DNA of 64,000 nt from an uncultured Azospirillum sp. Lineage in GTDB: Bacteria; Pseudomonadota; Alphaproteobacteria; Azospirillales; Azospirillaceae. The notes under the pieces were generated by a model. It was not told the origin of the DNA. It made no database searches and worked only from the letters and a program-made list of their open reading frames with translations. Of the stretch, positions 45,901 to 57,231 are shown in pieces. Made by a program: the position numbers and the translations under genes. Positions within the stretch are counted from its first letter, which is position 1. Each line of letters starts with the position of its first letter. Location of the stretch: NCBI RefSeq assembly GCF_946480385.1, contig NZ_CAMLJP010000001.1:62001-126000 (forward strand). The letters run 5' to 3'.

Positions 45901-47136
45901 TCAGGGCCGCAGCAGGGCTGTCAGCGGCGTGCCGCGGCGGGCGCGGGTCAGTTCGACCAGGCCCAGTTTGGACATGCCGTAAACTTGGGTCTGCACCGGG
46001 TCGCTTTCCACCGCCTGCGACAAGGCGGCCAACACGCGCTCGGCATCGCCGCGGCTGCGCATGTTGACGAAATCCACCACCACGATGCCGCCGACGTTGC
46101 GCAGGCGAAGCTGGCGGGCGATCTCCGCCGCGGCGTCGAGGTTGACGTCCAGCGGGTTGCCGCGCTCTCCGGCGTTCACGTCGACCACCGTCAGCGCCTC
46201 CGTCCGCTCGATCACCAGCGAGCCGCCGAGCGGCAGCGGCACCCGCACGTCGAGAAGCTCGGCAATCGCGGAGTCGAGGTCGCACAGGTCGAACAGACGT
46301 TGGACGCCTGCATGAGCGCTCAGGCGCGGCAGCAGGTCGGGGGCATGGCGGTCGCACCAGTCGCGCAAGCCCGACAGCAGCGGCCCGTTGCCCATCCTGA
46401 TCCCGCCGGCTGGGGGCGGATCGTCGACCAAGATGGCGTCTGGGGCGGCGGCTCCCTGCTCGATCAGGGCGCGGGTCGGGGCGTCGGGGCCGGGATGCAG
46501 CAGGCGCGGGGCGGAGCCGGCACGGGCGTCGTCGCGGATGGCGCGCCATTGCAGGTGCAGCGCTTCCGATTCGGCGGCCAGCAGATCGTCGGAGACCTGG
46601 GCGGCGCCGGCGCGCACGATCCAGCCGGCGCCGGTGGCGAGCTGTTCGATGCGGCGGGCCAGCGCGGCACGCTCCGGACCGGTGCCGAGGCGCTTCGACA
46701 CCGCGATGTCGCGACCGAGCGGCGCGTGCACCAGGAAACGGCCGGGCAGGGTGATGTCCATCGTCAGCGACGGACCCTTCGACCCGACGGCGTCGGCCTT
46801 CACCTGCACAATCACCGGCTGGCCGGTGCGCAGCAGCGCGCCGATGGGGGCCGGCTTGGCGCCCGGACGATTGGAGCGCGGTTGCGGAGCATCGTCGTCG
46901 AGGACGGGGCGGCGCACGTCGGCCGCCGGCAGCAGGCCGGACAGGCCATTCCCGAGGTCGACGAAGGCGCCGTTCAGGCCGGTGGCGATTCGCTCCACCC
47001 GGCCCAGGATGATGGCGCCCAGCAGCGACGGTCGGTCGGCATGGTCGATGTGCAAGTCGGTCAGGCGGCCGTCGGCCAGCACCGCCGCCCGCGTCAGCGG
47101 GCCGTCGCGGTCGACCAGCAGCTCAAGCCTGCTCAT
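45901..47136 (-). CDS. rng: Ribonuclease E/G family protein
   Basis: The 411-residue protein contains the catalytic core of the RNase E/G family, ending in VDVNAGERGNPLDVNLDAAAEIARQLRLRNVGGIVVVDFVNM and GLVELTRARRG. The catalytic Asp pair is in the VDVNAG and VVVDFV blocks. It has an N-terminal S1-like part and is slightly shorter than E. coli RNase G. It processes rRNA and degrades mRNA. The gene begins within the last codons of maf (4-base overlap), so the two are coupled. Confidence 0.93.
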   Translation of the reverse strand: MSRLELLVDRDGPLTRAAVLADGRLTDLHIDHADRPSLLGAIILGRVERIATGLNGAFVDLGNGLSGLLPAADVRRPVLDDDAPQPRSNRPGAKPAPIGALLRTGQPVIVQVKADAVGSKGPSLTMDITLPGRFLVHAPLGRDIAVSKRLGTGPERAALARRIEQLATGAGWIVRAGAAQVSDDLLAAESEALHLQWRAIRDDARAGSAPRLLHPGPDAPTRALIEQGAAAPDAILVDDPPPAGGIRMGNGPLLSGLRDWCDRHAPDLLPRLSAHAGVQRLFDLCDLDSAIAELLDVRVPLPLGGSLVIERTEALTVVDVNAGERGNPLDVNLDAAAEIARQLRLRNVGGIVVVDFVNMRSRGDAERVLAALSQAVESDPVQTQVYGMSKLGLVELTRARRGTPLTALLRP

Positions 47137-47756
47137 TGTTCAGGAGATGTCGGGGCAGGAAGCGGGAAGCCGGCGCCATGCAGCATGCCAGCGACCTCGT
47201 GCAGGGACAGCCCGACGACGTTGCTGTAGGAACCGCCGATCCAGCGCACCAGCGCCCCGGCCCGGCCCTGGATGGCATAGCCGCCGGCCTTGCCTTTCCA
47301 TTCGCCGGACGCGATGTAGGCGTCGGTTTCCGCCCGGTCGAGCACCTTGAAGGTAACGTCGGTGCGGACCAGCCGGTCGATTCGACGATGGCCTTCCGTC
47401 CCTGGAATCAGCAGCACGATGCCGCCGAGCACCCGGTGCCGCCGGCCGGACAGCAGGGAGAGGCAGCGTCGCGCCTCCTCCTCCCGTTCGGCCTTGGGCA
47501 GGATGCGGCGGCCGCAGGCGACCACGGTGTCGGCGGCGAGAATCCACGAATCGGGATGGCGCGCGGCGACGCACGACGCCTTCTCCGCCGCCAGACGCAG
47601 GGCGTGCTGGGGCGGGAGTTCGTCGCGCAACGGCGTTTCGTCGAGATCGGCGGGATCGACCGCGTCGGGCACGATGCCGATCTGGCGCAGCAGGTCGAGC
47701 CGGCGGGGCGAGGCCGAAGCCAGGACCAGCCGGGGCGCCTTGGACGGGATCGTCAC
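47133..47756 (-). CDS. maf: Maf-family nucleotide pyrophosphatase
   Basis: The 207-residue protein matches Maf: LASASPRRLDLL at the N-terminus, the AADTVVACGRRILPKA catalytic block, and GYAIQGRAGALVRWIGGSYSNVVGL near the C-terminus. Maf proteins hydrolyse dTTP, UTP or modified nucleotides to monophosphates and may restrain cell division. Its stop overlaps the rng start by four bases. It lies 25 bases downstream of infA in the same direction. Confidence 0.94.
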   Translation of the reverse strand: MTIPSKAPRLVLASASPRRLDLLRQIGIVPDAVDPADLDETPLRDELPPQHALRLAAEKASCVAARHPDSWILAADTVVACGRRILPKAEREEEARRCLSLLSGRRHRVLGGIVLLIPGTEGHRRIDRLVRTDVTFKVLDRAETDAYIASGEWKGKAGGYAIQGRAGALVRWIGGSYSNVVGLSLHEVAGMLHGAGFPLPAPTSPEQ

Positions 47757-47781
47757 GGGGAACCGCTATGCAGCAAGGATG

Positions 47782-48000
47782 CTACTTGAACCGGAAGGTG
47801 ATGCGGCCCTTGGTCAGGTCGTACGGCGTCATTTCCACATTGACGCGGTCGCCCGCCAGAACGCGAATCCGGTTCTTACGCATCTTGCCGGAGGTGTGCG
47901 CCAGAACCTCGTGATCGTTGTCGAGCTTCACCCGGAACATCGCGTTCGGAAGCAATTCGACGACGGTCCCGGAAAACTCGATCAGATCTTCCTTTGCCAT
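47782..48000 (-). CDS. infA: Translation initiation factor IF-1
   Basis: The 72-residue protein is a standard IF-1, an OB-fold factor that binds the ribosomal A site at initiation ([36 protein letters not shown]). Length and sequence are fully typical. It begins the infA-maf-rng-yacG run; in relatives the phosphatase, UPF0262 and hisD genes often come just upstream, but here about 5.2 kb separates them. Confidence 0.98.
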   Translation of the reverse strand: MAKEDLIEFSGTVVELLPNAMFRVKLDNDHEVLAHTSGKMRKNRIRVLAGDRVNVEMTPYDLTKGRITFRFK

Positions 48001-48156
48001 AGGCCCTTATGTCCGTCCTAAAAGTTTCGCGGCAATAACTGACCTTCCAAGGCCGCCGGGTCAAGGGGGATTCCCACTGCCGATGCGTTCGGCCGCAGCC
48101 ATCCGCGCGGGGCAGCCCCGCGTTGTGCGTCAAAAATGCCGATAAACCGTCGTGGG

Positions 48157-49341
48157 TCAGACCGACTGATAGGGGTTGAGCGGCGATGCACCGCCTTCTT
48201 CCAGGCGGCGCGGCTGTTCCAGCGCCTTGTTGATTGCCGCGAACATCTCGCGCTGGTCGATCTCCATGCGGCGGGTCAAGCGGCCCACCGTTTCCGCCGC
48301 GCTGAGGGCGCGGCCGGTGGAGCGGTCGTGGAACAGGTTGTGATTCGCCTTCGCCGCACTGGGCAACAGGTCGGCTGCGACGGCGCCGGGGCTCGATTCG
48401 GCGGCGCGAATCAGCTTCGCCGCCCCGCCGGAGCCCAGAACATAGGCCATGCGGCTTTCCGATTCGCTGGCCGGACGGCCCAGCCGCTTCTCCAGCGCCT
48501 CCCGCCCCTCGGACAGATAGCGGGCGGCCATGCCGGCCGACAGGTCGACATCGTGGCGCAGTTCCAGGATCTGGCGGCGGATCGCCGGATCCTTGACGCT
48601 GGACACGCCGTTGCGGACCTGGATGTGCGAGGCCAGCTCGCCCTGGCCATAGGCGGCGCCATGGCGGCGGAACAGGTCGAGCCAGGTCGATTCGAGGAAC
48701 TGGAAGGGGCCGGCGGCGGAACTGTGCCTGTTCTTGGCACCGGCATCCAGCCCGCTCTCCTGGGTGGCCTGGGCCAGGATCGCGGTGAAGCTGTGGCCCG
48801 ACAGGCCGGCGACCTGCTGCGAGGCGACCAGCACCCGCGTGGCGGTCGGATCGTCGGAGTTCACCGCCCTGACCGTCTCCGCCACCTTCTTCGAACTTGG
48901 AGTCGGGCCTTGCGCCAGGGCCGGCGCCGCCGGTTTCAGCCCAGGCAGGGGCGCGCGTGGTGCCGCGGTCCCGCCATCCGCCGGTGCGGAGTTCGCCAGC
49001 AGGACAGGCGCGTCGGGCTTAACAGCTGGGAGCGGCACGACGGTACCGTCGGCCAGGTGGATCGGGGTGACCGGTTTGGCCGCAGGGAACGGGACCTGGG
49101 TACCGTCGGCCAGCAGGATCGGGGCCGGCGGCTTGGCGGCCGGCAGGGGCGACGCCTTCTGGCCGTCCTGGAGCCTGCCGTTGGCGGGGCGGCCGACGGG
49201 CACGGCCGCGCTGCCGGGCCGATTGGTCTGGACCAGCGCGTCACGGAACGACGACTCGCCGCCGGCGCCGTCGGCCAGCGACGGAGGAGTATCGGGCTTG
49301 CGCTCCGGAACGGGGGCGAGAGGGGGCTGCGCAACCTTCAT
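48157..49341 (-). CDS. Lytic transglycosylase-like (SLT) protein with proline/alanine-rich N-terminus
   Basis: The 394-residue protein has a long low-complexity N-terminus (residues 1-160) with repeated 'KPxxPILLADGTxVPLPAxKP' units, then a lysozyme-like transglycosylase domain (AILAQATQESGLDAGAKNRHSSAAGPFQFLESTWLDL, probably with the active Glu in QATQESG). It would cut peptidoglycan glycan strands. I see no clear signal peptide, so export may use another route. The start is ATG 49341 or GTG 49350. It lies between infA and a hybrid kinase, in a block that splits an otherwise conserved operon order. Confidence 0.85.
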   Translation of the reverse strand: MKVAQPPLAPVPERKPDTPPSLADGAGGESSFRDALVQTNRPGSAAVPVGRPANGRLQDGQKASPLPAAKPPAPILLADGTQVPFPAAKPVTPIHLADGTVVPLPAVKPDAPVLLANSAPADGGTAAPRAPLPGLKPAAPALAQGPTPSSKKVAETVRAVNSDDPTATRVLVASQQVAGLSGHSFTAILAQATQESGLDAGAKNRHSSAAGPFQFLESTWLDLFRRHGAAYGQGELASHIQVRNGVSSVKDPAIRRQILELRHDVDLSAGMAARYLSEGREALEKRLGRPASESESRMAYVLGSGGAAKLIRAAESSPGAVAADLLPSAAKANHNLFHDRSTGRALSAAETVGRLTRRMEIDQREMFAAINKALEQPRRLEEGGASPLNPYQSV

Positions 49342-49408
49342 GGCACACACTTCGCTGCAGACCGGCCGAGCCTGCCGGGAGGGGTGCCGCCACTATAGCA
49401 CCGACTCG

Positions 49409-51766
<2,358 letters not shown>

Positions 51767-52041
51767 GGATGGACGGCTCTCCGCGGGAAAATTCGTCGAC
51801 GCTCCCGAGCCTAAGTCGGCGCGCGATGCGTTGCGATGACACAGCTCAATAACATTGGCGGGGATGCAATGTGAATGCCCACGGCGCAAAAAGTTGCAGA
51901 ATGCCAAAATTATTACCGACCATGCCGTGTGCGGCGATCCGGAGGATTTGACGGCCGTCAAGGCCGGCGGGATGGAGATCCGGGATGGTTCCGGCACCGT
52001 GCCGACCATCCGCCCCAACCATCCACCAGGAGCCCCGCCAG

Positions 52042-53232
52042 ATGCACAGTGAATGCGACCACAGGATCAAGCCGGCGCGGCCGGGCGGCTGGGGATTCGG
52101 CATCGTCCTCGGCGTGTCGAGGCAGCGGGTGCGTCGGGCCTTGCTGGTGCTGCACCTGACGCTGGGGCTGGCCGTGGGGGCGCTGCTGGCGCTGACCGCA
52201 CTGACGGGCAGCCTGCTGGTCTTCTACGTGGACATCGACCGCGTGCTGACGCCCGAACTGGTGGTGCCGGCGGGGCATGGTGAACCGGTGCCGCTGGACC
52301 GGGTGGTGCAGGCACTGCGCGAGGCCCATCCCACGCGCAGCGGCGGTTGGCGGCTGGAGCTTCCCCATGGGCCGGATCATCCGATCATGGCCCGCTATAT
52401 GAAGCCGGAGGAGACGGCGGGCAAATCCTTCGCACCGCTGATGGTGGCGGTTAACCCGTACAGCGGCGAGGTGCTGTCCTCCCGTTTCTGGGGCCGGACA
52501 GCGATGACCTGGGTCTACGACCTGCATTACCTGCTGCTGGCCGGCGACAGCGGCCGGATGGTGCTGACGCTGGGCGGAATCGGCAGCCTGCTGGTTCTCG
52601 CCAGCGGAGTCTATCTGTGGTGGCCGGCGGCCGGGAAATGGGGACGGGCCCTGCTGCCACGCCTGCGCTCCGGCTTCGTCCGGCAGGTGTTCGACATCCA
52701 TGTGCTGGCGGGGGTCTACGGCCTCGTCGTCCTGCTGCCCCTGATCGTGACGGGGATCGTCATGGAGCAGCCGGAGTGGGTGAAGCCGGTGGTGGAGCGG
52801 CTGTCGCCGGTGAGCGGGGCGCCGACGCTGGGTAAGGTGCAGGGCGGAGCGGATGTCGGCGCCGATGCCGCGCTGTCCGCTGCGCTGGCCCGCTTCCCGC
52901 AGGCCGAACCGCGCTGGGTCGAGGTGCCGGGGCAGGGCGGCGGCGCCTATCACATCCGCCTGTTCCAGGCCGGCGAGCCCGGCTGGCGCTTTCCCAAGAC
53001 CAGCGTCTGGGTGAATGGCGGCGACGGCACCATCCTGGATCTGCGCGACCCCACCCGCTGGAGCGCCGGCGACGCCTTCTTCGGCTGGCAGCATCCTCTG
53101 CACAACGGCGAGTGCTTCGGCCTGTGCTGCCGCATCCTGGTGGCGGTCGCCGGCCTGCTGCCGGCCCTGCTGCTGGCGACCGGGGTGGTGCGCTGGCGGC
53201 AGAAGAAGCGGACGCGGCCGGTGCGGGCCTGA
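52042..53232 (+). CDS. PepSY-associated transmembrane protein
   Basis: The 396-residue protein has four membrane helices: near residues 35-60 ([24 protein letters not shown]), 175-195, 225-250 and 375-395. It matches the PepSY_TM family ([63 protein letters not shown]). Members are often iron-regulated and act near siderophore uptake or as inner-membrane reductases. ATG 52042 follows AGGAG. It is divergent from the hybrid kinase gene; the 275-base gap between them holds no gene. Confidence 0.9.
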   Translation: MHSECDHRIKPARPGGWGFGIVLGVSRQRVRRALLVLHLTLGLAVGALLALTALTGSLLVFYVDIDRVLTPELVVPAGHGEPVPLDRVVQALREAHPTRSGGWRLELPHGPDHPIMARYMKPEETAGKSFAPLMVAVNPYSGEVLSSRFWGRTAMTWVYDLHYLLLAGDSGRMVLTLGGIGSLLVLASGVYLWWPAAGKWGRALLPRLRSGFVRQVFDIHVLAGVYGLVVLLPLIVTGIVMEQPEWVKPVVERLSPVSGAPTLGKVQGGADVGADAALSAALARFPQAEPRWVEVPGQGGGAYHIRLFQAGEPGWRFPKTSVWVNGGDGTILDLRDPTRWSAGDAFFGWQHPLHNGECFGLCCRILVAVAGLLPALLLATGVVRWRQKKRTRPVRA

Positions 53233-53258
53233 GACCGAGACTCTAGACCGTCAAGTTT

Positions 53259-53732
53259 TTACACCGTCGGCCCGCGACTGAGGGGAAAGCGCTGCTTCAC
53301 CTTGGCCAGCAGGCCGTCGCGGACCTGCCGGTAGGCTTCCAGCATGGCGTCGCGGGTGCCGTCGACCAGGGTGGGGTCGAAGGTGTTCCAGAACTCCACG
53401 TCGCAGGCCATGGTGCGCGTCATCTCGATGGCGCGGTGCTGTGCCTCGGGTGACAGCGAGACGATCAGGTCGAAGTTGGTGTCTTCCAGATCCTCGAAGG
53501 TGCGGCAGCGATGCTTGGACAGGTCGATGCCGATCTCCTCCATCACCGCGACGGCGAAGGGATCGACCTCGTCGCCCTCGCGGACGCCGACCGAATCCAC
53601 ATAGACGCGGGTGCCGTGGTAATGGCGCATCATCGCCGCCGCCATCGGCGAACGGATCATGTTGTAGGTACAGGCGAACAATACGCTCGTGACCGGCAGG
53701 GATGTGAGGACCGGGGTCGCCGCCATGGCCAT
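53259..53732 (-). CDS. Low molecular weight protein-tyrosine-phosphatase/arsenate reductase-like protein
   Basis: The 157-residue protein has the CX5R(S) phosphatase loop as Cys21-TYNMI-Arg27-Ser in LFACTYNMIRSPMA, and a late Asp in NTFDPT that can act as general acid. It is the phosphatase-like protein that in alphaproteobacteria usually lies between UPF0262 and infA. The natural substrate is unknown; the residue after Cys21 differs from arsenate reductases. The start is ATG 53732 or ATG 53726. It follows UPF0262 by 16 bases. Confidence 0.87.
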   Translation of the reverse strand: MAMAATPVLTSLPVTSVLFACTYNMIRSPMAAAMMRHYHGTRVYVDSVGVREGDEVDPFAVAVMEEIGIDLSKHRCRTFEDLEDTNFDLIVSLSPEAQHRAIEMTRTMACDVEFWNTFDPTLVDGTRDAMLEAYRQVRDGLLAKVKQRFPLSRGPTV

Positions 53733-53748
53733 GCGCCGCCCGTTCCCG

Positions 53749-54234
53749 TCAGCCGCGAATGTGCAGAACGCAGATCAGCGTGAACAGCCGGCGCGCGGTC
53801 TGCAGGTCCATCTCCACCTTGCCGGCCAGACGTTCGCGCAGCATTTCGGACCCCTCGTTGTGCAGGCCGCGGCGGCCCATGTCGATGGCCTCGATCTGCG
53901 AGGGCGTCGACCGCTTGATGGCGGCGTAATAGCTTTCGCAGATCAGGAAATAGTCCCGCACGATCGAGCGGAAGCCGGTGATCGGCAGCATCAGCCGGTC
54001 GAGCACGCTGTCGTCCTCGCGCCGGATGTCGAAGACCAGCCGGTTGTCCTCGATCGACAGGTGCAGGTGATACGGCCCGTCCTCCGCGAAGTCGCAGGGG
54101 CAGAACTCGTTGTCCTCCAGCAGGTCGAAGATGGCGACGGCGCGCTCATGCTCGACCTCCGGCTTGTGGCGGACGACACTCCGCTCGTCGAGCGTCACAT
54201 GGGTGATGCGCCGCTTGCTCTTCGCCGTCGTCAC
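53749..54234 (-). CDS. UPF0262 family protein
   Basis: The 161-residue protein matches UPF0262 ([21 protein letters not shown] block, then [49 protein letters not shown]). The function is unknown. The GTG start at 54234 has an excellent GGGGAGG site; earlier codons are a TTG-led extension. It lies 52 bases after hisD and before the phosphatase gene, in the order seen in many alphaproteobacteria. Confidence 0.9.
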   Translation of the reverse strand: MTTAKSKRRITHVTLDERSVVRHKPEVEHERAVAIFDLLEDNEFCPCDFAEDGPYHLHLSIEDNRLVFDIRREDDSVLDRLMLPITGFRSIVRDYFLICESYYAAIKRSTPSQIEAIDMGRRGLHNEGSEMLRERLAGKVEMDLQTARRLFTLICVLHIRG

Positions 54235-54286
54235 GCCCCGCCTCCCCCGCAATTCCGGTCCTTGCGGACCTCAGTCCTTGTAGATC

Positions 54287-55591
54287 TTATTCTTTATAGC
54301 CCGGCAGCCGCTGGGCGACGGAGCGCGCATGCGCCTCCAGCCCCTCGGCCATCGCCAGCGTCACCGCCGCCGGGCCGATGGCCCGCAGGCTGTCGGCGTC
54401 GCAGGCGACGAAGGTCGTCCGCTTCATGAAGTCCAGCACATTGAGGCCGGAGGAGAAGCGGGCGCTGCGCGCCGTCGGCAGCACGTGGTTGGGACCGGCC
54501 ACATAGTCGCCGATAGCCTCCGGCGTGTAGCGGCCGAGGAAGATGGCGCCGGCATTGCGGACCTTCGCCGCCAGCGCGTCCGGATCTTCGACAGCCAGCT
54601 CCAGATGCTCCGGCGCCAGCCGGTCGACCAGGGCCGGCGAATCGGCCATCAGGTCGCCGACCAGCACGATGGCGCCATGCTCCCGCCAGCTTTCGGCGGC
54701 GATCGCCGTGCGCGGCAGCGTCTCCAGATGCTTCTCCACCGCCGCTGCCACCGCGTCGGCGAAGGCGGCATCGTCGGTGATGAGGATCGACTGGGCCGAG
54801 GTGTCATGTTCGGCCTGCGACAGCAGGTCCATGGCGATCCAGGCCGGATCGTTCCTGCCATCGGCAACCACCAGGATTTCCGACGGGCCGGCGATGCTGT
54901 CGATGCCAACGAGGCCGTAGACCTGCCGCTTGGCGGCGGCGACGAAGGCGTTGCCGGGGCCGACGATCTTGTCCACCGGCCGGATCGTCGCCGTGCCGTG
55001 GGCCAGCGCCGCGACCGCCTGGGCGCCGCCGATGCGATAGATCTCGTCGATGCCGCAACGCTTGGCCGCGGCCAGCACCAGCGGGTTGATCGCCCCGTCC
55101 GGCGTCGGCACCACCATGACGACGCGCTCGACACCCGCGACCTTGGCGGGCAGGGCGTTCATCAGAACCGACGACGGGTAGGAGGCGGTGCCGCCCGGCA
55201 CATAGAGGCCGACGGCGCCGACCGGGGTCCAGCGGGCGCCCAGCCGCACGCCGGCGGCATCGCGGTAGTCGGTGACCTCCGGGATCTGGCGGCGGTGGAA
55301 CGCCTCGATCCGCGCGGCGGCGAGGTCCAGCGCCTCCAGCGTTTCGGCTGAACACTTCGCAGTGGCGGCGTCGATCTCGTCCTGGCCGATGCGCAGGGTT
55401 TCGGCCGTCAGGGTCTGGCGGTCCCAGCGGGCGGTGTAGTCAATCAGCGCCGCATCGCCGCGGGTGCGCACCTGCTCGATCACTCCGGCGACCAGCGTCT
55501 GGACATCCTCGCTGGCCTCGCGCTTGGCATGCAGCAGCGCCTCGAAACCGGCGGCGAAGTCCGCGTCGCGAATATCAAGCCTGACGGGCAT
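54287..55591 (-). CDS. hisD: Histidinol dehydrogenase
   Basis: The 434-residue protein is a full HisD, with [35 protein letters not shown], the zinc and catalytic region [17 protein letters not shown], and the late MKRTTFV block. It oxidises L-histidinol to histidine in two NAD-dependent steps. hisG overlaps its start by 17 bases, so the two are coupled. It is followed by UPF0262 on the same strand. Confidence 0.96.
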   Translation of the reverse strand: MPVRLDIRDADFAAGFEALLHAKREASEDVQTLVAGVIEQVRTRGDAALIDYTARWDRQTLTAETLRIGQDEIDAATAKCSAETLEALDLAAARIEAFHRRQIPEVTDYRDAAGVRLGARWTPVGAVGLYVPGGTASYPSSVLMNALPAKVAGVERVVMVVPTPDGAINPLVLAAAKRCGIDEIYRIGGAQAVAALAHGTATIRPVDKIVGPGNAFVAAAKRQVYGLVGIDSIAGPSEILVVADGRNDPAWIAMDLLSQAEHDTSAQSILITDDAAFADAVAAAVEKHLETLPRTAIAAESWREHGAIVLVGDLMADSPALVDRLAPEHLELAVEDPDALAAKVRNAGAIFLGRYTPEAIGDYVAGPNHVLPTARSARFSSGLNVLDFMKRTTFVACDADSLRAIGPAAVTLAMAEGLEAHARSVAQRLPGYKE

Positions 55592-56303
55592 TCACCGCCT
55601 CCCGGAACTTATCGATCCACTGAGAAATCTCGGCCGTCCGCGTCTTGAAGGCGGCGCGGTTGACGATCAGGCGCGAGGTGACGTCGGCGATATGCTCCAC
55701 CTCAACCAGCCCATTGGCCTTCAGCGTCGAGCCGGTGGAGACCAGATCGACGATGCGGCGGCACAGGCCCAGCGTCGGCGCCAGCTCCATCGCGCCGTTC
55801 AGCTTGACGCATTCGGCCTGGACGCCGCGGGCGGCGAAATGGCGCTTGGTCACCTCCGGGTATTTGGTGGCGACCCGCACATGGCTCCAGCGCGACGGAT
55901 CGTCGCCCTCCATCATCTCCACCGGTTCGGCGACCGACAGGCGGCAGGCGCCGATGCCGAGATCGAGCGGGGCGTAGATTTCCGGATAGTCGAATTCCAT
56001 CAGCACGTCGTTGCCCGCCACGCCCAGATGGGCGGCGCCGAAGGCGACGAAGGTCGCCACGTCGAAGGAGCGGACGCGGATGATGCTGAGGTTCGGCACA
56101 TTGGTGGCGAAGCGCAGAAGCCGGCTCTTGTCGTCGTCGAAAGCCGGCTCCGGATGGATGCCGGCATGGGACAGCAGCGGGCGCAGCTCCTTCAGGATGC
56201 GGCCCTTGGGCAGGGCCAGCACCAGCTGGTCATCAACCGGTGTGGTGGCCGGCGCGGCCGTTACGGCGGCAGTCACCCCTTGGGCGCTGGGATCGGCGGA
56301 CAA
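55575..56303 (-). CDS. hisG: ATP phosphoribosyltransferase, short form
   Basis: The 242-residue protein is a short-form HisG without the C-terminal regulatory domain, so it should need HisZ, whose gene is not in the window. Blocks seen are [16 protein letters not shown] and [22 protein letters not shown] [19 protein letters not shown]. It catalyses the first step of histidine synthesis. The start is set at TTG 56303, which has GGAGAG at the right distance; the next upstream ATG at 56357 has no ribosome site. Its end overlaps hisD by 17 bases. Confidence 0.92.
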   Translation of the reverse strand: MSADPSAQGVTAAVTAAPATTPVDDQLVLALPKGRILKELRPLLSHAGIHPEPAFDDDKSRLLRFATNVPNLSIIRVRSFDVATFVAFGAAHLGVAGNDVLMEFDYPEIYAPLDLGIGACRLSVAEPVEMMEGDDPSRWSHVRVATKYPEVTKRHFAARGVQAECVKLNGAMELAPTLGLCRRIVDLVSTGSTLKANGLVEVEHIADVTSRLIVNRAAFKTRTAEISQWIDKFREAVNARQA

Positions 56304-56471
56304 AACACTCTCCTCGCATCGCTCGCCGGGGCGATGTGCATGCCCCGGATGAACCATCGACGCGATAGATAGCACATTCCACGCGCCCGTCACCTGTCGC
56401 TGTCGCGCCGCACCAATTCAACAACAAAATTCCGCGCATCATGTTATTTCACACAAACTGCGGATTTGCGG

Positions 56472-56500
56472 TTGACCATACTCCATGGAAGGGATAGATA
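56472..56500 (+). promoter_or_regulatory. Sigma-70-type promoter of the leader-metNIQ transcript
   Basis: TTGACC (56472-56477) and TAGATA (56495-56500) are exactly 17 bases apart. A transcript starting near 56507 would have about 120 bases before the leader peptide ATG at 56626. The surrounding gap 56304-56625 shows no other gene and is AT-rich around this promoter. Confidence 0.65.
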
Positions 56501-56625
56501 AATATCCATCGGACGCCCCGCCGGGGCATCCCGCGGCAATTTGACCCCTGCAGCTTGCGCCGCGTCACCAAACGCTAAAGCGCCACGATACCGGTCGTGG
56601 ACCTCTTCAAGAAGGAGAGACCGGA

Positions 56626-56712
56626 ATGACCTCGCGAGTTTCCGCTCCCCCATCCGTGCTTCGGACCGTCTCCCCGGCCTGCATGATGCGCCTGGGCCTG
56701 TGTTGCCGCTGA
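56626..56712 (+). CDS. Leader peptide ending Leu-Cys-Cys-Arg (putative cysteine-sensing attenuator)
   Basis: A 28-residue frame begins at ATG 56626, six bases after a strong AAGGAGAG ribosome site, and ends in the residues LGLCCR before TGA. Three cysteines among 28 residues, with two adjacent at the end, are unlike random sequence. The last codons are inside a hairpin that continues past the stop codon. Short frames with adjacent Cys codons are known in mycobacteria as cysteine-responsive attenuators; by analogy, ribosome stalling on the Cys codons when charged tRNA-Cys is scarce would alter folding of the leader RNA and raise expression of the genes downstream. It is inference for this genome. 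Confidence 0.72.
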   Translation: MTSRVSAPPSVLRTVSPACMMRLGLCCR

Positions 56713-56732
56713 TCTGCGGCACAAGAACACAG
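56698..56732 (+). promoter_or_regulatory. Hairpin covering the Cys-Cys codons of the leader peptide
   Basis: TGCCGC (56704-56709) pairs with GCGGCA (56716-56721) around TGATCT, and outside it CTGTGT (56698-56703) pairs with ACACAG (56727-56732) across a small one-sided loop CAAGA. The stem includes both terminal Cys codons, so ribosome position would decide whether it forms. It has no T-run. Confidence 0.6.
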
Positions 56733-56837
56733 CGCCCATTCCGCACATCCGCCAGTCCCGAATGCATTTGCGCCGTCCGCCCTGCAGCGATTGAGGGCAG
56801 GCCGCGCCACGGAACCCATATTGGGGAGTCCTTCGCC

Positions 56838-57035
56838 ATGACCCACGCCAACGCCTATGCCATCGAAGTCCAGGGCCGCTCCGCCGGCATCGTCGTCGCC
56901 GAACGCGGCGGCTTCACCTTCTTCGTGTCCGACTGGGCATTCCGTGACCTCGACCGCCGTGTCTTTCGCAATGTCGGACAGGCGCAGCGTGCCGCTCACC
57001 AGCATTTGAACCGCCTGCCCGACCGCCGGCGCTGA
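56838..57035 (+). CDS. Small protein between the leader peptide and metN
   Basis: The 65-residue protein starts at ATG 56838 with GGGGAG upstream. It has no signal peptide or membrane helix and contains AIEVQGRSAGIVVAERGGFTFFVSDWAFRDLDRRVF, a pattern like small beta-sheet proteins. I do not recognise the family. It lies between the Cys leader and the metNIQ genes, 196 bases before metN, so it should respond to the same signal. Confidence 0.65.
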   Translation: MTHANAYAIEVQGRSAGIVVAERGGFTFFVSDWAFRDLDRRVFRNVGQAQRAAHQHLNRLPDRRR

Positions 57036-57156
57036 GTTCAGCCTGCACGGGCCGCATGGAAGCCAGACCGGTGCGGCGGAACCATACCGCTGTATTGCGG
57101 GACCGAACTGCGGCACTTTGGGGCTCCGCGATTTCGACCATGACAAGAATGCGCCG

Positions 57157-57199
57157 GACCCGGCCTTGCCCTTGCTCTTCTCAAGAGCGGGGCGGGGTC
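57157..57199 (+). other. Long hairpin upstream of metN
   Basis: GACCC (57157-57161) pairs with GGGTC (57195-57199), GCCC (57168-57171) with GGGC (57190-57193), and GCTCTT (57174-57179) with AAGAGC (57183-57188) around CTC. It ends 32 bases before the metN ATG and has no T-run. It may separate expression of the small gene from that of metN or be a processing site. Confidence 0.5.
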
Positions 57200-57231
57200 G
57201 GGCCAGTCCGCAAGCCAGACTTCGAAGAACG

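Noticed and set aside
45380..46549. Reverse-strand frame that runs through tRNA-Phe, yacG and part of rng
   Set aside because: It overlaps three well-supported genes in another frame and includes a translated tRNA; it is not a gene.
51767..52041. Iron-responsive (Fur/Irr/RirA) site between the Cache kinase and PepSY genes
   Set aside because: AT-rich words are present, but none matches a consensus palindrome well enough to support a call.
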